Assembly (NCBI GenBank): GCA_947179155.2
Contig: OX359277.1
Location: forward strand, 74,501-138,500
DNA: 64,000 bases
DNA from: Hedera helix
Lineage: Eukaryota > Streptophyta > Magnoliopsida > Apiales > Araliaceae
Reading direction: 5' to 3'
In this document: one piece after another, positions 11,691-22,224 of the stretch
Position numbering within the stretch: the first letter of the stretch is position 1
Layout of the letters: the number at the start of each line of letters is the position of its first letter
Notes under the pieces: generated by a model
Database searches by the model: none
What the model saw: only the letters and a program-made list of their open reading frames with translations
Told to the model about the DNA's origin: nothing
Made by a program: the position numbers and the translations under genes

Positions 11691-11790
11691 CTATTAGCGG
11701 TCAGGGAAATGATTAACTTGCCCTCAACTTTATTTGGACTTTCAAAGTGGCATCGTTTTTCTTGGCCGCTAGGAGGACCTACGGCCAGTT
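11691..11790 (+). repeat. Left terminal inverted repeat of FAR1-type MULE
   Basis: The arm runs from CTATTAGCGGTCAGGGAAAT to ACGGCCAGTT and is the reverse complement of 14211-14309 with few differences. It includes a CATCGTTTTTC block complementary to GAAAAACGACGCC in the right arm. Confidence 0.88.
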
Positions 11791-11938
11791 TACCAAGTTC
11801 TTACACATCTGATTTCTAACATTTTACTCCATACGCACCCATTTGCCAAGCAACTGCAGAAATCTAGCTTTGGAGAGAATTTGCTGAGCTTTGAAGAAAT
11901 CAATTGTTCGTACAATCAATTTTGGTAAGTGTTCATCG

Positions 11939-12972
11939 ATGGCTTTCATGCCTGCTACAAGAATATCTTTATCTAGTTCTTCTAAATCTCTAGCTAGTTT
12001 AGATTGTACAAATGCATCTGAGTATGTTAATGATGCTGAAAGTACTAAAGAGGTAATGGTCCCTTGTGTTGGTCAATTGTTCTCTAAGTTGGAAGAAGCT
12101 GAAATTTTTTATAGATCCTATGCACACAAAAATGGATTTAAGATTAGAATTGCTAATAGTCATAAACATGCTCACAGTAATGATTTGTAGTCTAGGTTAT
12201 ATGTATGTAAAAAAGCTGGTAGACCAACAACTGTAAGAGTTCAGTAGGTGATGAATGTCACAACGATAAAATAAGAAGACAAAGAGATTTGATAGGAAGA
12301 ACATTATGCAAAGCTAGAATGTTTGTTGTCCATAGTAAGAAAGAAGACAATTGGCGTATTTCGACCATTGAGTTGGATCATAATCATCATTTAGTGATAC
12401 CTATCAAAGTAGATTTGATTGAGACACATAGGAATATTACACCGGTAGCAAAACAATTAATTGACACTTTAAATAAAGCGAGTATTGAACCTAGTAGAAT
12501 GATGAACGTTTTGAGCACAATGGGTGGAGGGATGCAGAATGTAGGTTTTAGTGACAAGGATATTCGTAATGTAGTTAGAGATTTAAGGCGTGACTTGAAG
12601 GATGAAAATTATGCACAAGTTGCAGTCACTTATTTGAAAAAAGTTGAATATGCCAGTGCAAGTAAATTCTTTTTTCGTGTCAAACCAAGCGAAGGCAATC
12701 GCATAGCTTGTATTTTGTAGATAGACGCCCGATCAAGGTTAATGTATCAACGTTTCAAAGACGTGGTCACATTTGACATTACGTATAGGACAAATAGATA
12801 TAATAGGCCCTTTGTTCCATTTACCGGGGTCAACCACCATTATCACTTTGTTTTATTTGGATTTGCATCGTTAAGGGATGAGACAGAAAACACTTTATTT
12901 AAGGTCTTAGAAACGTGGCTCGAAGCAATGGACTATAAGACTCCTATAACCATCATCGCTAACCAATCGTAG
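11939..12972 (+). pseudogene. FAR1-related MULE transposase, broken and truncated
   Basis: The start is set at ATG 11939. The first frame (to the TAG at 12188) contains a FAR1 DNA-binding-domain opening, LFSKLEEAEIFYRSYAHKNGFKIRI, where FAR1 proteins have F.S.EEA..FY..YA...GF. After a frameshift, 12289-12720 supplies the linker region. A TAG at 12718 replaces the Trp normally found before 'DARSR'. The frame continues as MYQRFKDVVTFDITYRTNRY, PFTGVNHH and the start of the core domain. The first catalytic Asp (VTFDITY) is kept, but the second motif reads IIANQS instead of the usual IITDQ. The protein stops at 12972, where a minisatellite begins, so the rest of the core and the SWIM finger are missing. 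Confidence 0.85.
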
Positions 12973-13090
12973 TCATTACTGAACGATCATAGTCATGAGT
13001 CATTGCTGAACAATCGTAGAGTCATTACTGAACGATCGTAGAGTCGTTACTAAACGATCGTATAGTCATTACTGAACAATCTTAGTCATC
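12965..13090. repeat. Minisatellite of about 22-bp units
   Basis: Five to six imperfect copies of a unit like GTCATTACTGAACGATCGTA lie directly after the truncated transposase and before the PMD pseudogene. Each unit contains the near-palindrome ACGATCGT. Confidence 0.85.
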
Positions 13091-13094
13091 GACA

Positions 13095-13805
13095 TACTTA
13101 GTCTCTCTCCTAGTAGCTGTGTACAAACCCCGATATAAATAGGCCAAACAAGCGATACCCCATGCATATGTGGCAATCTTATTTGAATCATATACAAAAT
13201 ACATATACCTAGGGTGTACATTATTTCTTGACCTAGTTGGAAATAAAATTGCCCCGCATAACCAAATGAGGTATGCCTGTGTAACTCCCAAACACATACC
13301 TACTTGCTTTTTTTGGGCACTTAGAAAAAATTTTGTGCAATCAAACTAATAACCACGTCTTTTTTTTACATTATTCCATTCTGAAGTCATGTCATCCCCA
13401 AAAATATCTCTAAAATATCTCAATGGGGCATCAAACAAGGGACAAATTAAGGGATTTCCCAACACCGGCAACCTAAAAATAAAATGCACATCCTCCAACG
13501 TTATTGTTATTTCCTCACACTTCATATGAAAAGTATTTCTCCGGCCGCCATCTCTCAATTGGGGCGGACACGAGATTGGCATCCGTTTTAATGACTACTG
13601 CCAGATGATTAAACACTCCAAACCCCCCCATCGAATTAATTTATTTTTTTTGTAACTTGGTCAGTTCCCATTTGCCATACGTTATGACAGTAGTTTGGGT
13701 CGACATTAGTGTACCCCTATCAACACCGTTCCATACATCCTCCGACACATGACGTTGTTGGTCATAAAGGATATTGGGGTCAATGGGTCTAGGCAGCCAA
13801 TTGTC
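13095..13805 (-). pseudogene. PMD (plant mobile domain) pseudogene in the FAR1-type MULE
   Basis: Minus-strand fragments in order are WLPRPIDPNILYDQQRHVSE (N-terminal), then WRP-like TFHMKCEEITITLEDVHFIF (13346-13582, normally 'TFHLPCGE.TITLEDV'), then AYLIWLCGAILFPTRSR, HPRYMYFVYDSNKIATYAWG and ACLAYLYRGLYTATRRETKY. The last matches the family's 'Y.WG.A.LA.LYR.L' block. Frameshifts and stops separate the fragments, and the C-terminal half is lost at the minisatellite. The first MULE in the window retains that missing half. Confidence 0.8.
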
Positions 13806-14210
13806 CATATTTTACTTTAAAATACCAATAACAACAATAAAACTAATATTTCATGTCTGAAGATATGCATGACAAATTATTCAATGTATATACGTAAGCT
13901 CCAATTATGTTATATTATTAGTCTAAATTATCATACATACTACCCAATTTGTATGCATACATACTACCCAATTTGTTGTTTCATACATGTAATTCTAGTA
14001 GTATTTTTGTATTAATAAAAATTCGTAAAAAAAAAAACAGTAAGAATATTCTCACTAGTAATTGGAAGTAGATTAACCGGTTCAAAGTTGAACAAATTTT
14101 GATGTCGATTAGTGCAAGTGTAACGGCCAAGCCTTGTCTGTTCTTCCTCTCTCTTTCTTCTGCAACAAGCGCATGATAGTAGCAACCAGATTAGATCTAG
14201 TTTTTAAGTC

Positions 14211-14309
14211 GACTGGCCGCAGGTCCTACTAGTGGCCAAGAAAAACGACGCCACTTTGAAAATCCAAATAAAGTTGAGGGCAAGTTAGTCATTTCCCTGG
14301 CCGTTAGTA
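14211..14309 (-). repeat. Right terminal inverted repeat of FAR1-type MULE
   Basis: Inverted partner of 11691-11790, beginning GACTGGCCGCAGGTCCTACT and ending near GGCCGTTAGTAA. The outward sequence does not match the left arm well, so the true terminus may have been lost next to the Copia fragment that follows. Confidence 0.88.
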
Positions 14310-14419
14310 AAAGTTGTTGTAACAACCTGGATCAAATCCAGAGTCTAAATCAAATCATAACAGAATAAGACCCAATGCGTTGTCTCAATAACATCTTCTT
14401 GGGTCATCTTAGCCCACCA

Positions 14420-14991
14420 CAAGCTCATCTAAAAGGTCATGACTGAAGATATTAATGATAGCAGATTGAGTCCTTATATACTTAACCAAATATCCCATAC
14501 TAACCGATGTGCAAAATCACAACATTTCATTTTTTTAATTAAATGTGATACTTGTAAAGCTCTCCCGAATTTTCTTACGGATATTATACGCCTTAGACAT
14601 ATCCCCGAAAATAGAGAAGGTTTGAGAAATCGCTTCCCAAAGATCATAGTTTGTTCTAAGAACATGTATCTACTACTCATATCGGGCTCCATTGAGTTGA
14701 AAATCCAAGTTTTTACCATAAAGTTGTCAGATTTCCAATCCTCCTAAGCAATACCAGCCTTAACTGGCATAGCGGTCCCCCGTTAATAAAGTGCTGCATA
14801 TGGTTGCCCTCAATGGACATGCGATATGCTTGAGACCAAGCAAGATAATTATTTCCATCCAATTTGATTGGGCCAAGTATCAATGCATAGTTGAGATGAC
14901 TCCAGACAAGCTGCTCCTTACTAACACCACTGGTACTACCACTCTGGATTACACTCGAGACTGTCATGTTAATGAGAAACAAGAGCAACAA
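14420..14991 (-). pseudogene. Copia gag fragment (UBN2/Retrotran_gag_3 type)
   Basis: The N-terminal part reads YALILGPIKLDGNNYLAWSQ, matching the gag opening where 'L.G.NY..W...M' is standard. After a frameshift, VKTWIFNSMEPDMSSRYMFL and IFGKRFLKPSLFSGICLRRI continue the family pattern 'WI..S...........A...W..L...FS'. Several frame changes show that it is dead. The protein would form the virus-like particle of the element. Confidence 0.72.
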
Positions 14992-15239
14992 GAATATCTA
15001 GGGAATAATTCAACTGAGGATATGTAAAAAAAAAAAAAAATCGTACAACACTCTTGATTCAGGCGCCAAACAAAACAAGTAGTACCAGCAGTAGGAAAGA
15101 AAAAGAGGGAAGAAAACAATACATACCGGACAGTCAACAATGGAAGAAAAAAAATGATACCAGGCAAGTCAAACATGAAGAAAACAAGCGGTCATATGGA
15201 GTTTTCTGTGGTGGATTTAGGCTTGAATAATTGGATCAA

Positions 15240-15251
15240 GCTCTGATACCA
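15240..15251 (-). other. Copia primer-binding site (initiator tRNA-Met)
   Basis: On the minus strand this reads TGGTATCAGAGC, the canonical site complementary to the 3' end of plant initiator tRNA-Met. It directly follows the CA end of the LTR. Confidence 0.9.
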
Positions 15252-15602
15252 TGTCTAAACCCATGTTAGGATTAAGAGAGAAAAACAGAAAATTGGTGAA
15301 TGAGAGGTAACAAGGAAAGTGAGAATGGAGAGCAAAATAAGAATACATATGTATTGTTCAATATGTTTATAGTATGTACATTATGAGTATATATTACAAG
15401 TCCTTTTTATAGGACAAAGTAGCAAGATAGCTGGGAAATAGAAGCCCAAGTTTTCTAACTATGGGCAATAGGTTGCCCATGATAAGAGAAGTACAAATTG
15501 CCCATGACAATTGACCCTATATAGGTAATATATTAGCCCAGGGTAAGTGACCCTATAAAGGTAATATATTAGCCCATGACAATTGACAATTCACATTCTA
15601 AC
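15252..15602 (-). repeat. LTR of the Copia remnant
   Basis: The boundary at 15252 is fixed by the primer-binding site. The other end is placed near 15602, where a minus-strand CGTTAGAATG resembles a mutated TGTTAGAATG start. The unit is about 350 bp and non-coding. Confidence 0.65.
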
Positions 15603-15604
15603 GA

Positions 15605-16030
15605 TATATATATACATATATAAGAAGAAGAAATTTTATTAATAGAAAAGAAATGATACAATAAAAGGGGAACAAGAAGAAGTCCACCCTCAACGAACTA
15701 AAAAAAAAAAAAAAAGAGCACTTAAAAAGTGCAGTCCTCCAATCTCTACACAAATCAGTCACAGAAATATCTCTAAAGGCCCCATAGAAGAAGCTCATAA
15801 AGAAGAAAGGAAAATAATCCTGTCATTTAACAGCTTAAAAGAAGAGCAACTTCCTCTAAACAGTCTAGCATTACGCTCATTCCAAATTCCCCATAAAATT
15901 GGGGGGGGGGCACACTTCCATAAAATTTTGTCATCCCTCTTGTTTCCAAATCCTTGAAAATGAACTAGCAACATATCTTTCACTGAACCAAGACACGCCC
16001 ACGCCTCTCCGAACACTCCAAATAGAGAGC
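15605..16030 (-). pseudogene. LINE 3' fragment (reverse-transcriptase C-terminal region)
   Basis: Minus-strand reading gives WACLGSVKDMLLVHFQGFGN, then LWGIWNERNARLFRGSCSSF, then after a frameshift FRDISVTDLCRDWRTALF. The 'IW.ERN.R.F' and 'W..LF' patterns are typical of the C-terminal end of plant L1-type LINE ORF2 proteins. Only the last 130 or so codons are present, as expected for a 5'-truncated insertion whose 3' end lies at the left. Confidence 0.7.
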
Positions 16031-16032
16031 TA

Positions 16033-16086
<54 letters not shown>

Positions 16087-16716
16087 TCTAACGGGTATTG
16101 CGAATGAGTGCCCTAAGGGCACTTATTGATCATTTACTTTCACAGCTTTATCTCACTAATACAATTAGGTGCACCACATTATATGCATATTTTTTATATG
16201 CAAATGTATAGTATTGCCAAGCCGTTATATCGGGTAGGTGCCCATGCACACATGGTGTATAGACAAGGAGTAACCAATAGATACCTCCAAAGTAACAATT
16301 TTAGCACAATCCCTAACAGCAAAACAACCCACGCCCAAAAGATATACTCACAAAGCTCCCATCCCAACACCCAAAAATTGCAACAGTTGCATTTGAACAA
16401 GTTCCCATCACAGGACTTTCTAAAATTAACTATATTTTCACATGCCCCCATAAACAACTCTGAGATACTTCTAAAGGAAGATTTAATAAAGCTCTAAGGG
16501 CATTTATTAGCATTTCCTTTTATATTCTAGCATATTATATACTAGACTTTCAGCTATACTAACAATAGACCTTCAGCTATACTAATAATATTTTAAAAGT
16601 ATAATCTATAAATGAAACTTTGGCACGATTTAAAAACAATAACAACCCACCCACAACAGCGGGAAAAAATACAAGTGTGGAACAATTTTTGTATAAACCC
16701 AACCAGTGAGCTCCAA
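16030..16716. other. Noncoding stretch with AT microsatellite and a 17-bp palindrome
   Basis: A TA-rich microsatellite occupies 16033-16081. A perfect palindrome, AGTGCCCTAAGGGCACT, is at 16107-16123, and a related CTAAGGGCATTTATTAGCA lies at 16494-16513. These may be the two ends of a MITE-like unit of about 400 bp. The interior has no recognisable protein. Confidence 0.45.
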
Positions 16717-19022
16717 ATTAGTACTCCATTCCCAAAATCCCACTAGTTCAAGTGCGCATTTATTGGAACAGAACTTTTAGCAAAGTGCTTCTGCTAGTAG
16801 GACTGCAGAGAGTGTTTAGTATTGAGAATGCACCAAGTGTTTGAAAAGCAAGTTGACAAGAGCTTTACATATATAATATTTAATTAAAAATTTAAAATGT
16901 ATACATACTTCTCCAGAAAAACCAACGGCACTGAAAAATTCAAAAAATCATACGAGAAAGATGAATTGAATGCAGTAGATCAAGAGAGAGAGAGAGAGAG
17001 AGAGACTAACTTGATCTCGCAACCATTACCCTCAAGGCCGATGAAACCAAACTTGGAGGAAGTTAAAAATGATACGACCTCTGGGTGCTGAGAAAGAAAT
17101 GTTGACTCATCTGTGTTGCATCCACTCCGCACAGTACCAGACATGTAATCTTTTTAAGCTACCACAGGTTTCAAATTACATTACCATACTTATTCAATAA
17201 TCTTCTATTCAATTAAAAATGTAAAATTCATCCTCTCTTTTTTTTTGGCTAAATTAAAATTCATCACTATCATCTCACATTCTTCACTTCCAAGTGCCAA
17301 CTGTTATAGTAATGTTTGAGCTGCTGTTCTAACGTGGAGGCAGCAGAGGACCTCATGAGAGTTTTTTACTTCCAGGAAAAAAATCATAAGCAGGGTACGT
17401 ATTTGTAATATATAATTTCACCAATAACCCATAGCCAAAAAGCAAAAGCCAGTGAAGATACCTCAAGAGTTGGACGTCTACTATTGCCTAGTATTGTGAA
17501 GGTTTTTCCATTACTGCAGCCAGCACAAACTCCGCATCCTTCTGAGACATGGGTGTTTCTCAACATAATCTCCATGAAATTCACAAACTAAAGAATGACG
17601 CATAAACAGTTATTGAGGTTTAGGGTTCCCACTAACAATTTCTGACCTAGAATTTGTCAAAGTCCTGGGTGGAATGTTGTCATCAAACTAGCTGTATTTT
17701 TCTCTCTTCAGTTAACTGAACAAAATCTGTGTTGAAGCTTCACGTCACCTTCCATATCATGCCAATAGCAATGTAGTCAGGCTTAGCAAAAAAACAGAAA
17801 AACAAGAAAGGGGTGAAAAGCAAGATGAAAACACTTCAAGGAAGAGAGAAATATGGCACACGCTACTCAACTGTCTATCATCAATGATCAGAAAAACATG
17901 ATATCGGCCACCAATTTATCAACAATTTCCATAAAAGTTTCAATATTGGGGGAAAAAGTGGTGATCTTTTAAAAAGAAACAATCAGTTTTGAAAAGAAAT
18001 TATTCCAACAAAAATGAGAAATGCACCAAAATTTATTGACCAAAATGCAACAAACATTTCTCTTCTGGTCATTTGGATTTTGGCAGTGCCGAAAAGTCTT
18101 CAGCAACTTAATAAATTGCATTGTATATGAAGTGACCTTTACCAGAATAAATTGATTTAGTGAATCAAAGACTGAATGATGATGTGAAAATATTAGGAAC
18201 TTGCAGCCTACCAGAAACAATTGCAATGAAACAATCTTAGAGTATAGAAATGGAGTAAAAGTATATATGGTTATCATCTTCGATAATTAAAAGGTAAATA
18301 ATAATCAATATTTTTACCATCGAGTAAGATTTATCATGGAGGGAATGAGCTTCTCTTTCTCTAAAGTTTCTTTTATAAAATAGAATATGATGTACCTAAG
18401 TTCATCAAGCGGTTTATTCAGTTGGTTCTCCTTATTTGGTGTTTTCTATATGATGTAAAGGTGTCATATATAACATAGTTATGAGTTCTAGTTCTGTATT
18501 GCTGCAAATGTACATGTAAACACTTATATGCTAGTTATTTTTTGCCATCTCTTTTCAACTTAGGATAGTGTGACAAATCCTTAAAAAGAGGAATTTTCAT
18601 TTTGACTTGAAAGAGTCTTCCCCTTAGAATAACTGTAGTTTACCATCACACATCTTAGGCAGAAGAAGTAATTGCCAACTTAGAAACTGGAAAATAAGGT
18701 GGCATTTAGTGAGAATAGATCACAGGTATGTAATGGAGAATAAGGAATATGTGTGGCATGCATTGTCTTACTCTTCCCTATAAATGAAGCATAATATTTC
18801 ATGAAATCAAATTTCCTATTACAGGCTGACAAGTACTAGTACAGAAACAAGGTGAATTAAGCTGAAAAGAAGAAATAACATGCCTTTAAGCATGATGTCT
18901 CGGATTCAGGCCGAAAAGACTAAACTCCCAAAAACTTGTAGAAACAATTAAAGAACAACTAAAGACATCAACAGATGTCATAGACTAGAGAAGGCCCAAT
19001 TCAAAATTTGGTTCGGCTGCAT
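16717..19022. repeat. Segmental duplication, copy B (noncoding)
   Basis: Partner of 8288-10990 in the same orientation and about 2.3 kb long, with many small indels. It lacks the 379-bp insertion of copy A and so shows the empty site. The minus-strand SEGCGVCAGCSNGK reading at about 17515-17560 parallels copy A. No intact gene is seen. Confidence 0.85.
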
Positions 19023-19740
19023 AAACTACTCATCCTACATTTATCTGAAATTCACATAAATATCCTTTAAAAAGTTCAAAAAATTAGGAACAGGATGCAC
19101 AACTCAGTTATTATTCATTGTGTATTAGTATATATTGTACACTCAGTTACCAAGCAGAGGTAGATTACTATGTCGCAGGCAGTTCTCGGCATTTCAAAGT
19201 TCCAAGTGAGGAGCAATTCAACCTCAGAAACTGCATGCTCTAAGTAACCTGCAAAATGAAACACAGAATTACACTGTGAGATAGAAAAGATGGGAGGGAG
19301 GGGTGCAGGGAACTTATTTAAAGAAAGAACAAGAAATGATATTCTAGCACATACCTAAAAGACAACTTCATATTCACTGAGGTATGTTGCAAATAATTTT
19401 TCAACTTTGCATTTCCAACTTGAATAATATAAGCATCTGGAGGAAGGAACAAATTGATATCAGTATATTTGTACCAACAGAAAGGATTTGCAGAACACAA
19501 AGATCTATTAACCCACAATTAAAGATTTACAATGGGTGACAACCATTCAATTCCAATATTAGTCCTGTGTTGGCCCTGATAATCCAACCAGAAATCTGAA
19601 GTTGAGAGTATTAAACAGTTGAGTTTTTCGATTAGCCCTTACCATTTCACGCAATCAACAGTTGACATCTTTGGGAATATTGCTGAAATTTGTCCAATAT
19701 CTAAAAAAGCAAATAATCAGATATACAAGATTTCCTTCCC
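19023..19740. other. 3' flank of the PPR gene
   Basis: This lies downstream of the minus-strand PPR stop codon. It presumably holds the 3' untranslated region and terminator, but I cannot place a poly(A) site with confidence. No second gene is visible. Confidence 0.5.
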
Positions 19741-22224
19741 CTAAGTAGCTGAAACTTTAATATCATTTACTTCTTGTTTAAGAGACTTGTAGTCTTCAAC
19801 CAAGGCATGCAAAATTAGTGAAGCTTTAGAAGTCACTCCATGAGGTAGATATTGGTCTAATATCAATGAGTATTTAACAGCAACATTGAGCTCTGGCCCA
19901 TTCAAGTTGCATGAGATAATGCTCTTCCACTCCTCTGATCTTCCTTCCAAGCAGATACCATGTAGCAGGGCAGCAAAAGCTACAGAATAAGACAGGCAGC
20001 CCTTACTCACCATCTTATCACTCAACTGCAGAGCAGTTTTAAGCATTCCATATAGGCAAAGGCATATAAGAATAGAATTATATACAGCAGTTTGTGGATT
20101 CCAACCATCTAAGGCAATCCTCCTAAACAAGTTCAGAAACACAGACTTCTTGTGCTCATGAGATTCATTTTCTATTTCAGAGACTGCACTAGGTGCATTA
20201 TTCGAGAACCCATTCACCAAATAGTGGAATGTAACATCACTGGGATTGCACTTCATAATCAGCATTTGTTCAAAAAAGGACGCTGCTTTTGCAAGTTTAC
20301 CCTCCCTGCAGAAACTACCTATTATTATACTGTAAGTGACAACATTAGGTATCAAACCATTTGATTGCATCTCCCTGAACAAGTTTCCAGCTCCAATGGA
20401 ATCTCCATTGCGACAAAACCCATTAATTAGACACGTATAAGTCACAACATTTGGCCGGCAGTTCCGTTTTACCATGTGGCTGAACATCCTTAAGGCAGCA
20501 TCCAAGTCATGTTGTTTTACATATCCATCTATAATCGTAGAATACGTAAATTCATCCGGGAAAATATGCACTTTTAGCATTCTATTGATGCATGACACTG
20601 CATCATTCAGCATTCCAAATTTGCAGTAACCCTTTATCATGACGTTGTACCCTACAACACCAGGAGTTATGCCCCTTTCAATTTTGTGCTCAAATAGTTT
20701 CTTTGCCTCATCAAGTTCACCATTTCTAATGAATCCATCCATTAGAGTGGCATATATAAATGCATCCGGTAGAATATTTTGGTCAAGCATCTCAGAAAGC
20801 AGCTGCTTAGCAGCATGAAGCCTCCCTTTCTTGCAAAGTCCACTCATCAAAACATTATAAATACCCGCATCAGGCGAAACACCATGTTCCATCATTTTGC
20901 CCAAAATTGATAATGCAACATCAACCTCACCTGCAACAACAAAGCCATGGACAAAAGCTCCATAAGCTGAGAGGTCAGGTTTGTGTCCGCTATTTGTCAT
21001 TTGGAGAAGCAAATTCGAGGCCCTGTCAAAATCCCCCTGTCGACAATAGACCTGTATAAGAGGAGTGTAACTTAATTTGTTAGGTATTAATCCCCTTCTT
21101 GTTGCATGTTCTAGAAGTTGTTCAGCTACCTGAACCTTCCCATTCCTACAAGAACCAGAAATCAAAGTATTGTATGTCACTATATCTGGCTCACAACCAC
21201 TCTCCGTTACCTTTCTTAATGTCTCAACTGCTTTCACCGACCAACCATGCCTATATTGAGCATCAATAATGTTATTATAGACTTGAGTATTAACCACCAA
21301 GCCACTTGAATTCATTTCCTTCAAAATCCCATCAATTGGCCAGAAATCCCCTTTCTTGCAAAACCCATTTATCATTGCTCCATATGTCTCCATAGTAGGC
21401 AAAAATCCCTTTGATTTCAAATCCTTAAAAAGCATATGAGCTCTTCCAACATCACCTTTCTTGCAGTACCCATCAATGAGTGTATTGTAAAAAACAACAT
21501 TCGGTATGCAACCATGTCCCCATCTCTCCTCAATCAACTTTCTACCCTCCTCGATCTTTCCTTCCTTGCACATGCCTCTCAAAATTATACAAGTGCTATA
21601 ATTATCTACACAAATAATTTCACTACCATCATCTCTTTGAACCATCTCATCATATATGCTTCGTGCAATTTCAAACTTACCATGCTTTACAAGCGCATTA
21701 AGCATAGAATTACAAGCAAACACATTGGGAACAAAATTATATGTTTTAAGTAGAAATGAATACCATTCAACAGCTTTATCAACCATTCCACACTCCGAAT
21801 AAGCTCGAATTATATCATCCAACGCCTCACGGGTGGGCAATGTCTCCTCACATTTCATTCTCTCAATTAAAGTTTCAACCTCTGAAAACACTCTGAACTT
21901 GGCCAAGAGCTTTAAGAGAGAAGAATAAGCAAACCCATCTAGTGAACAAGCATATGGTCGGTCAGTGACCCAATAAAGGAATTTTAAACCCAATTCGATG
22001 CTTTGACTTTTATCAAACACCAAATGGGCAATCTCTGATGGGACTATTTTCTCTTCGGAGAGTCGGGTTTCGAGCGTTTCCTCCCATTGAATGTGGTGGG
22101 TTCTCAGTATATCGCAGACTTCATATACTATTTTCTTGATTTGAGGGGAAATGGGATAGTCTGAGGATGGTTTGGGTTTGGTATTTACGCGAGGTTTGAT
22201 GCGAGAGAGAAGGGATTTCGACAT
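19741..22224 (-). CDS. P-class pentatricopeptide repeat protein (At1g52620-like)
   Basis: One uninterrupted 827-codon frame with no intron, normal for this family. After an N-terminal region (residues 1 to about 90, beginning MSKSLLSRIKPRVNTKPKPS, basic and Ser/Thr-rich, like an organelle targeting peptide) come about 16-17 tandem 35-residue PPR motifs between about 100 and 770. Examples are VVFYNTLIDGYCKKGDVGRA, IVTYNTLISGSCRNGKVQVA and VVTYTCLINGFCRNGDSIGA. There is no E, E+ or DYW extension, so it is P-class. Such proteins bind organellar RNA one base per repeat and affect its stability, splicing or translation. Length and N-terminus resemble Arabidopsis At1g52620 (about 820 residues), judged from memory. 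It is the only intact host gene in the window. Its RNA target cannot be told by eye. Confidence 0.95.
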   Translation of the reverse strand: MSKSLLSRIKPRVNTKPKPSSDYPISPQIKKIVYEVCDILRTHHIQWEETLETRLSEEKIVPSEIAHLVFDKSQSIELGLKFLYWVTDRPYACSLDGFAYSSLLKLLAKFRVFSEVETLIERMKCEETLPTREALDDIIRAYSECGMVDKAVEWYSFLLKTYNFVPNVFACNSMLNALVKHGKFEIARSIYDEMVQRDDGSEIICVDNYSTCIILRGMCKEGKIEEGRKLIEERWGHGCIPNVVFYNTLIDGYCKKGDVGRAHMLFKDLKSKGFLPTMETYGAMINGFCKKGDFWPIDGILKEMNSSGLVVNTQVYNNIIDAQYRHGWSVKAVETLRKVTESGCEPDIVTYNTLISGSCRNGKVQVAEQLLEHATRRGLIPNKLSYTPLIQVYCRQGDFDRASNLLLQMTNSGHKPDLSAYGAFVHGFVVAGEVDVALSILGKMMEHGVSPDAGIYNVLMSGLCKKGRLHAAKQLLSEMLDQNILPDAFIYATLMDGFIRNGELDEAKKLFEHKIERGITPGVVGYNVMIKGYCKFGMLNDAVSCINRMLKVHIFPDEFTYSTIIDGYVKQHDLDAALRMFSHMVKRNCRPNVVTYTCLINGFCRNGDSIGAGNLFREMQSNGLIPNVVTYSIIIGSFCREGKLAKAASFFEQMLIMKCNPSDVTFHYLVNGFSNNAPSAVSEIENESHEHKKSVFLNLFRRIALDGWNPQTAVYNSILICLCLYGMLKTALQLSDKMVSKGCLSYSVAFAALLHGICLEGRSEEWKSIISCNLNGPELNVAVKYSLILDQYLPHGVTSKASLILHALVEDYKSLKQEVNDIKVSAT

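Larger units (their letters stand above)
11654..14310 (+). mobile_element. FAR1-type MULE carrying a PMD gene
   Basis: The arms at 11691-11790 and 14211-14309 are inverted repeats of about 100 bp with only scattered mismatches, sharing for example AACTTGCCCTCAACTTTATT and CTTGGCCGCTAGGAGGACCT. Between them lie a FAR1-family Mutator transposase fragment on the plus strand and a PMD pseudogene on the minus strand, arranged tail to tail. Long TIRs plus a FAR1/MULE transposase define a Mutator-like element. The outer limits and the expected 9-bp duplication could not be fixed, because the two arms diverge outside the 100-bp core. Confidence 0.78.
14420..15602 (-). mobile_element. Minus-strand Copia remnant: one LTR, primer site and gag
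   Basis: In minus orientation the order is LTR (about 15602-15252), primer-binding site (15251-15240), then a gag fragment down to about 14420. The remaining gag, pol and second LTR are absent, so no target-site duplication can be read. The element abuts the right end of the FAR1-type MULE. Confidence 0.75.

Noticed and set aside
12965..13090. CRISPR-like repeat pattern
   Set aside because: Units are directly tandem without unique spacers and lie in a plant transposon; it is a minisatellite.
16194..16497. Overlapping 87- and 123-codon open frames on opposite strands
   Set aside because: Neither shows a recognised family, and both lie in sequence that may be a MITE interior.
21436..21753. 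Plus-strand open frames within the PPR gene
   Set aside because: They are antisense shadows of the long minus-strand PPR reading frame.
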